Assembly (NCBI RefSeq): GCF_051851555.1
Contig: NZ_JBPDVH010000004.1
Coordinates: 124,001-188,000, forward strand
Length of the DNA stretch: 64,000 bases
Direction: 5' to 3'
Source of the DNA: Lonepinella sp051851555
GTDB lineage: Bacteria > Pseudomonadota > Gammaproteobacteria > Enterobacterales > Pasteurellaceae
Shown here: positions 60,332 through 64,000 of the stretch, in pieces
Position numbering within the stretch: the first letter of the stretch is position 1
Layout: the number at the start of each line of letters is the position of its first letter
Position numbers and translations under genes: made by a program
Notes under the pieces: model-generated
What the model was told of the DNA's origin: nothing
Database searches by the model: none
The model's input: the letters and a program-made list of their open reading frames with translations, nothing else

Positions 60332-60436
60332 ATGTGGCTAACGATTGGTATTTGGGTTCTCGCTTTTATGTCAATGGCGATATGTGGTTTTGCGATTTAT
60401 GCCTTGAAATCATTGCCTGAGCAAAAAAATAAATAA
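60332..60436 (+). CDS. 34-residue single-pass membrane protein
   Basis: MWLTIGIWVLAFMSMAICGF and a short polar tail ALKSLPEQKNK, one membrane helix. Start ATG 60332 has GGGGGAG 6-7 bases upstream; stop 60436 is 3 bases before the cmoA ATG. Tight spacing on both sides (3 bases from the previous gene) indicates one transcript. Too short for family assignment. Confidence 0.6.
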   Translation: MWLTIGIWVLAFMSMAICGFAIYALKSLPEQKNK

Positions 60437-60439
60437 CAT

Positions 60440-61165
60440 ATGAATAAAGACCGAATTTTCTCCGCCCCCATTGAAAAACTGGGCGATTTTACTTTTGATG
60501 AAAACGTGGCGGAAGTGTTTCCCGATATGATTCAACGCTCCGTACCGGGGTATTCTAATATCATTACAGCTATCGGCATGTTGGCAAATCGTTTTGTCAC
60601 GGCGAATAGCCATGTCTATGATTTAGGTTGTTCTCGTGGCGCAGCGACACTTTCTGCTCGCCGAAATATTCAACAACCGAACGTGAAAATTATCGGTGTG
60701 GATAATTCACAGCCGATGGTAGAACGTTGTCGTCAGCATATTCAAGCCTATCATAGCGAGATTCCAGTAGAAATTTTTTGTGATGATATTCGCAACATCA
60801 GCATTGAAAATGCCTCTATGGTGATTTTAAATTTCACCTTACAATTTTTACCACCTGAAGATCGTCAAACCTTGTTGGAAAAAATCTATCAAGGCTTAAA
60901 CCCAAATGGCGTGTTGGTGTTGTCGGAAAAATTTCGTTTTGAAGATGAAAACGTGGATAATTTGCTGATTGATTTACATCATCAATTTAAACGTGCTAAT
61001 GGTTACAGCGAATTAGAAGTGAGCCAAAAACGCACCGCACTGGAAAATGTGATGCGACCCGATAGCGTCAATACCCATAAAGTGCGGTTAAAAAACATTG
61101 GATTTTCGCAAGTGGAATTGTGGTTTCAGTGTTTTAATTTTGGATCCATGGTGGCGGTGAAATAG
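60440..61165 (+). CDS. cmoA: Carboxy-SAM synthase CmoA
   Basis: Makes carboxy-S-adenosylmethionine from SAM and prephenate for the wobble-uridine modification cmo5U in tRNA. The 241 residues show NKDRIFSAPIEKLGDFTFDENVAEVFPDMIQRSVPGYSNII, the SAM motif VYDLGCSRGAATLSARR, and the PEDRQTLLEKIYQGLNPNGVLVLSEKF strand. Uptake signals lie near 61036 (imperfect) and 61080. Its partner cmoB is not in the window. Confidence 0.95.
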   Translation: MNKDRIFSAPIEKLGDFTFDENVAEVFPDMIQRSVPGYSNIITAIGMLANRFVTANSHVYDLGCSRGAATLSARRNIQQPNVKIIGVDNSQPMVERCRQHIQAYHSEIPVEIFCDDIRNISIENASMVILNFTLQFLPPEDRQTLLEKIYQGLNPNGVLVLSEKFRFEDENVDNLLIDLHHQFKRANGYSELEVSQKRTALENVMRPDSVNTHKVRLKNIGFSQVELWFQCFNFGSMVAVK

Positions 61166-61177
61166 TCCGCATACCAA

Positions 61178-61266
61178 TAGCCCCGTACTTACGTATGGGG
61201 TTAAGCATGGTTACGCCACGCCGTGGCTAATGCCAACACAATCGTAACCTTGTACGTCACTGCAAG
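61178..61266. repeat. Solo MITE-like repeat, related to that beside the Rpn gene
   Basis: Between cmoA and cydX: AGCCCCGTACTTACGTATGGGG, then ACGCCACGCCGTGGCTAA, then TCGTAACCTTGTACGTCACTGCA. The order and wording match the 13091-13210 element though shorter. No nuclease gene is nearby, so this may be a non-autonomous or decayed copy. Confidence 0.5.
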
Positions 61267-61272
61267 ACAAAC

Positions 61273-61306
61273 AAAAACGCTGAATAATAACTTATTCAGC
61301 GTTTTT
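61273..61306. terminator. Bidirectional terminator between cmoA and cydX
   Basis: AAAAACGCTGAATAA (61273-61287) and TTATTCAGCGTTTTT (61292-61306), a 15-bp stem with 4-base loop and T-rich flanks on both strands. Confidence 0.9.
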
Positions 61307-61324
61307 CTTCTTTATCGGCATTGA

Positions 61325-61423
61325 CTATTTGTCAAATGAACCTTTGTCCTCGAGTTTTGTCACCACTTTGACACTAAGCCAAACGGTAGCTAAAACACCA
61401 ATTACCCAAGCTGCATATACCAT
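61325..61423 (-). CDS. cydX: Cytochrome bd small subunit CydX
   Basis: The 32-residue protein MVYAAWVIGVLATVWLSVKV and tail VTKLEDKGSFDK is one membrane helix with a charged end, the CydX type needed for stable, active cytochrome bd. AAGGAGAATTACA (61424-61440) gives a perfect ribosome site for ATG 61423. It lies 14 bases after cydB, the normal cydA-cydB-cydX order. Too short for most ORF callers. Confidence 0.93.
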   Translation of the reverse strand: MVYAAWVIGVLATVWLSVKVVTKLEDKGSFDK

Positions 61424-61437
61424 TGTAATTCTCCTTT

Positions 61438-62574
61438 TTAGTATGCTGTCGTTTTGTTTTCTTCGATGTATTTCGCATCGATACGACCGAACATTTTGTA
61501 GTATGACCAAATGGTGTAAGACAAGGCAATTACCACAAACACTAATGCAAAGTAGAACATTAAGGTTAAGGTTAAGTGACTTGATGTTGAATCCCACATC
61601 AATAAGCTCATATCAGGATGCGTAATGGATGGCATCACAAATGGGAACATAGACACACCACAGCTCACGATCACGCCCAACATGGTTAATGATGAGAAGA
61701 AGAACGCAAAGCCAGAGCGGTTCGCTTTAGAGGCGGCGATATTTAATAACGCACCAATCACTGCAATGGCAGGGAAAATATACAATACTGGTAAGTCATT
61801 GTAATTTCTGAACCATGCACCAGTTTCAAGTACGACAGTTTTACCTAATGGTGAAGACACCGCATTGTGGTCAATCACGCTCGTTACAATGAAACCATCT
61901 TTGAATAATAACCATACACCTGCAAGCACAAATGTCACTAAGGTAGCAAAAGCACCTACTTGTGATACAGCTCTTGCACGATTGCGTAATTCGGCAGTGG
62001 TTTTCATTTGTAACCAAGCTGCACCTTGTGTGGTTAACATTGATAAGCTAATTAAGCCACAAAGTAACGCAAATGGATTTAATAATTCAAAGAATCCGCC
62101 GGTGTATTTGATTTGCATAATGTCGTTGAATTCAAATGGCACGCCTTGTAATAAGTTACCAAAGGCCACACCGAAAACTAATGACGGCACAAAACCACCA
62201 ATGAATAAACCTGCATCCCATGCTTTACGCCACGTTGGATTATCGATTTTCGCACGATATTCTAAGCCCACAGGACGGAAGAATAAGGCAGCTAGAACCA
62301 AAATCATGGCAATATAAAAGCCTGAGAAAGACACGGCATAAACGATTGGCCATGCGGCGAACATTGCGCCCCCTGCGGTTAATAACCAAACTTGGTTACC
62401 GTCCCAATGCGGTGCAATAGTGTTCAACATAACACGTTTTTCAACTTCTTTTTTACCGGTGAATGGTAATAAGGTTAATACGCCCATATCGAAACCGTCT
62501 GTGACACAGAAACCGATTAACAATACGAGGATAAGAATCCACCAAATAAAGCGTAGAATTTCATAATCAATCAT
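61438..62574 (-). CDS. cydB: Cytochrome bd ubiquinol oxidase subunit II, CydB
   Basis: Inner-membrane subunit of the high-affinity oxygen reductase. The 378 residues have about nine segments; the opening MIDYEILRFIWWILILVLLIGFCVTDGFDMGVLTLLPF, the GNQVWLLTAGGAMFAAWPIVYAVSFSGFY stretch and FVPSLVFGVAFGNLLQGVPF are CydB hallmarks. It overlaps nothing; cydA ends 14 bases before its start. cydX follows. Confidence 0.97.
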   Translation of the reverse strand: MIDYEILRFIWWILILVLLIGFCVTDGFDMGVLTLLPFTGKKEVEKRVMLNTIAPHWDGNQVWLLTAGGAMFAAWPIVYAVSFSGFYIAMILVLAALFFRPVGLEYRAKIDNPTWRKAWDAGLFIGGFVPSLVFGVAFGNLLQGVPFEFNDIMQIKYTGGFFELLNPFALLCGLISLSMLTTQGAAWLQMKTTAELRNRARAVSQVGAFATLVTFVLAGVWLLFKDGFIVTSVIDHNAVSSPLGKTVVLETGAWFRNYNDLPVLYIFPAIAVIGALLNIAASKANRSGFAFFFSSLTMLGVIVSCGVSMFPFVMPSITHPDMSLLMWDSTSSHLTLTLMFYFALVFVVIALSYTIWSYYKMFGRIDAKYIEENKTTAY

Positions 62575-62588
62575 CGTCTAACTCCTAC

Positions 62589-64000
62589 TTATTTAGTTGA
62601 TTGCTCAAAATAATAGCGACCTGTTTTTAATGCACTTGGACCAAGACGACCATATTTGAACATTAAATACATTTCTGCGACTAAGAAAATAGTATAAAGC
62701 GCACAGATCAAGCCAATGGAGAACCAAAGATCACCCGTACCTAATGATGAGTTGGCCACACCAACAGGTAACACATCTTGAATTGCCCAAGGTTGACGAC
62801 CATATTCGGCTAAGAACCAACCACATTCAATGGCAACCCATGGCAATGGTAAGCCCCATAATAAACCACGGAGCAATAAGCCACTTTTATCGGTTTTATT
62901 ACGCCATGCTTGAACAAATGCACCTAAGATTAATAAACCAATCACACCCGCAAGACCTGACATCACACGGAATGACCAGAATAATGGGGTGACATTTGGA
63001 ATACTATCCGCAGCAGCTGCACGGATTTGGCTTTCAGTGGCATCTACCACTTTATCGGTATAACGTTTTAATAATAAACCGAAACCTAAATCTTTACGCG
63101 CTTCTAAGAATTGTGCTTTGGTTGCTTCGTCAATTTGACCCGCTTTTTTCTGAGCACGCAATTCTTCTAATAAACCATAGGCAACAATACCGTTACGAAC
63201 ACGTTGTGTATTGGCTACTTCTAAGTCAATTAAGCCTGGGTAAGTGCCATCAAGTGAACGGGTTGCAATCATACCACCCATAAATGGAATTTTGATTTCG
63301 GCATCATTTTTACGTTCTGCTTGATTTGGAATGGCAAACAATGTCCAAGAGGCTGGCGCAGGTTGTGTATGCCATTCCCCTTCCATTGCGGCAAATTTTA
63401 CCGGTTGATCGGTTACTGTTTGATAAGCGGATTCATCACCCATAATAATGGTGCTACCGGTGGCCACTAAACCAAAGGTCGCCGCAATCGCAAAAGAACG
63501 TTTAGCAAAAGCTAAATCACGGCCTTTTAAGATGTAGAATGCACTGATCGCTAACACAAACATGGCACCCGCTACATAACCAGATGATAAGGTATGTAAC
63601 AATTTATGTTGTGCTGCTGGGTTTAACCATAAATCTAAGAAACTGGTCATCTCCATACGCATGGTTTCAAAATTAAATTCTGAACCTGCTGGGAATTGCA
63701 TCCAACCATTTGCCACTAAAATCCACATGGCAGAAAGGTTTGAACCAAATGCGACGCAGTAAGTAGAAATTAAATGTTGTTTTTTAGATAAGCGATCCCA
63801 ACCAAAGAGGAACAAGCCCACAAATGTTGACTCTAGGAAGAAAGCTAACAAGGCTTCGATAGCTAAAGGAGCCCCGAAGATGTCACCTACATAATGAGAA
63901 TAATATGACCAGTTAGTACCAAATTGGAATTCCATGGTGATACCAGTCGTTACCCCTAAGGCGAAGTTAATGGCAAATAACTTACCCCAGAATTTAGTCA
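62589..64000 (-). CDS. cydA: Cytochrome bd ubiquinol oxidase subunit I, CydA (partial, cut by right edge)
   Basis: Haem-bearing subunit of cytochrome bd. The frame is open to base 64000; the residues TKFWGKLFAINFALGVTTGIT precede MEFQFGTNWSYYSHYVGD, so the first roughly 50-60 residues lie beyond the window and the internal ATG at 63935 is not the true start. Visible are IEALLAFFLESTFVGLFLFGWDRL, the quinol Q-loop region with its long insertion (about residues 250-380), and AEYGRQPWAIQDVLPVGVANS. The haem b595 ligand His in the missing N-terminus cannot be checked. First gene of cydA-cydB-cydX. Confidence 0.96.
   Translation of the reverse strand, partial: TKFWGKLFAINFALGVTTGITMEFQFGTNWSYYSHYVGDIFGAPLAIEALLAFFLESTFVGLFLFGWDRLSKKQHLISTYCVAFGSNLSAMWILVANGWMQFPAGSEFNFETMRMEMTSFLDLWLNPAAQHKLLHTLSSGYVAGAMFVLAISAFYILKGRDLAFAKRSFAIAATFGLVATGSTIIMGDESAYQTVTDQPVKFAAMEGEWHTQPAPASWTLFAIPNQAERKNDAEIKIPFMGGMIATRSLDGTYPGLIDLEVANTQRVRNGIVAYGLLEELRAQKKAGQIDEATKAQFLEARKDLGFGLLLKRYTDKVVDATESQIRAAAADSIPNVTPLFWSFRVMSGLAGVIGLLILGAFVQAWRNKTDKSGLLLRGLLWGLPLPWVAIECGWFLAEYGRQPWAIQDVLPVGVANSSLGTGDLWFSIGLICALYTIFLVAEMYLMFKYGRLGPSALKTGRYYFEQSTK

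Noticed and set aside
1..64000. CRISPR array, prophage, rRNA or tRNA genes
   Set aside because: I looked for regular direct repeats with spacers, phage structural genes and cloverleaf or CCA-ended sequences and saw none. The sialidase repeats are coding and tandem without spacers.

Overview
The window is chromosomal DNA from a gamma-proteobacterium of the family Pasteurellaceae. The evidence is gene content and order close to Haemophilus and Pasteurella, a low G+C content, and roughly thirty copies of the Haemophilus-type uptake signal AAGTGCGGT / ACCGCACTT, some arranged as inverted pairs that act as terminators. The Apl-type uptake core is almost absent. I cannot name the species. I saw no rRNA, tRNA, CRISPR array or prophage.

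Layout. 1-2.9 kb: an amino-acid ABC transporter (aapJ-aapQ-aapM, the last cut by the left edge). 3.0-3.6 kb: a RelE/Phd-type toxin-antitoxin pair. 3.7-8.2 kb: typA, a DUF1328 mini membrane protein, and a BCCT osmolyte transporter (betT) behind a structured leader. 8.3-12.9 kb: a very large sialidase autotransporter whose putative promoter spacer contains T13. 13.0-14.1 kb: an Rpn-type PD-(D/E)XK nuclease next to a MITE-like repeat. 14.3-20.7 kb: DUF2254, mfd (with a palindromic repeat inserted in frame), a GFA-family protein, a frameshifted cytidine deaminase and gmhA. 21.1-24.0 kb: the arginine transporter artPIQM, bracketed by two copies of an unusual double-hairpin repeat. 24.4-30.0 kb: a small EamA protein and yigB-xerC-DUF484 and dapF; between the last two lies a divergent AT-rich three-gene cassette ending in a bacterial voltage-gated sodium channel. 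30.2-35.7 kb: clpB, a probable small hydrophobic-peptide locus, exbB-exbD-tonB and a DUF1919 protein. 35.7-44.0 kb: ybaB-recR, serC-hisC-aroA, tmaR, a DUF711 protein and pth-ychF. 44.2-49.9 kb: the ferric-hydroxamate operon fhuCDB-fhuA. 50-59.9 kb: metF, a DUF945 protein, yebC-lipoprotein-ruvC-ruvA-ruvB, a third double-hairpin repeat, nudB, a hypothetical membrane protein and aspS. 60-64 kb: two small membrane proteins, cmoA, and cydA-cydB-cydX (cydA cut by the right edge).

How the parts work together. Several loci fit life on a host mucosa: a surface sialidase that would release host sialic acid, TonB-ExbB-ExbD energising the outer-membrane siderophore receptor FhuA with FhuBCD importing the iron chelate, two amino-acid importers, a betaine/choline-type transporter and the high-affinity cytochrome bd oxidase. 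The rest is mostly housekeeping: recombination, translation, aromatic/serine/histidine biosynthesis.

Most worth following up: (1) three copies of a double-hairpin element whose arms differ in sequence between copies but stay complementary; (2) the sodium-channel cassette with two uncharacterised partners; (3) a complete small transcription unit for a 39-residue hydrophobic peptide with an opposing promoter, resembling a type I toxin locus; (4) an in-frame palindromic insertion in mfd; (5) a homopolymer-bearing promoter spacer ahead of the sialidase.
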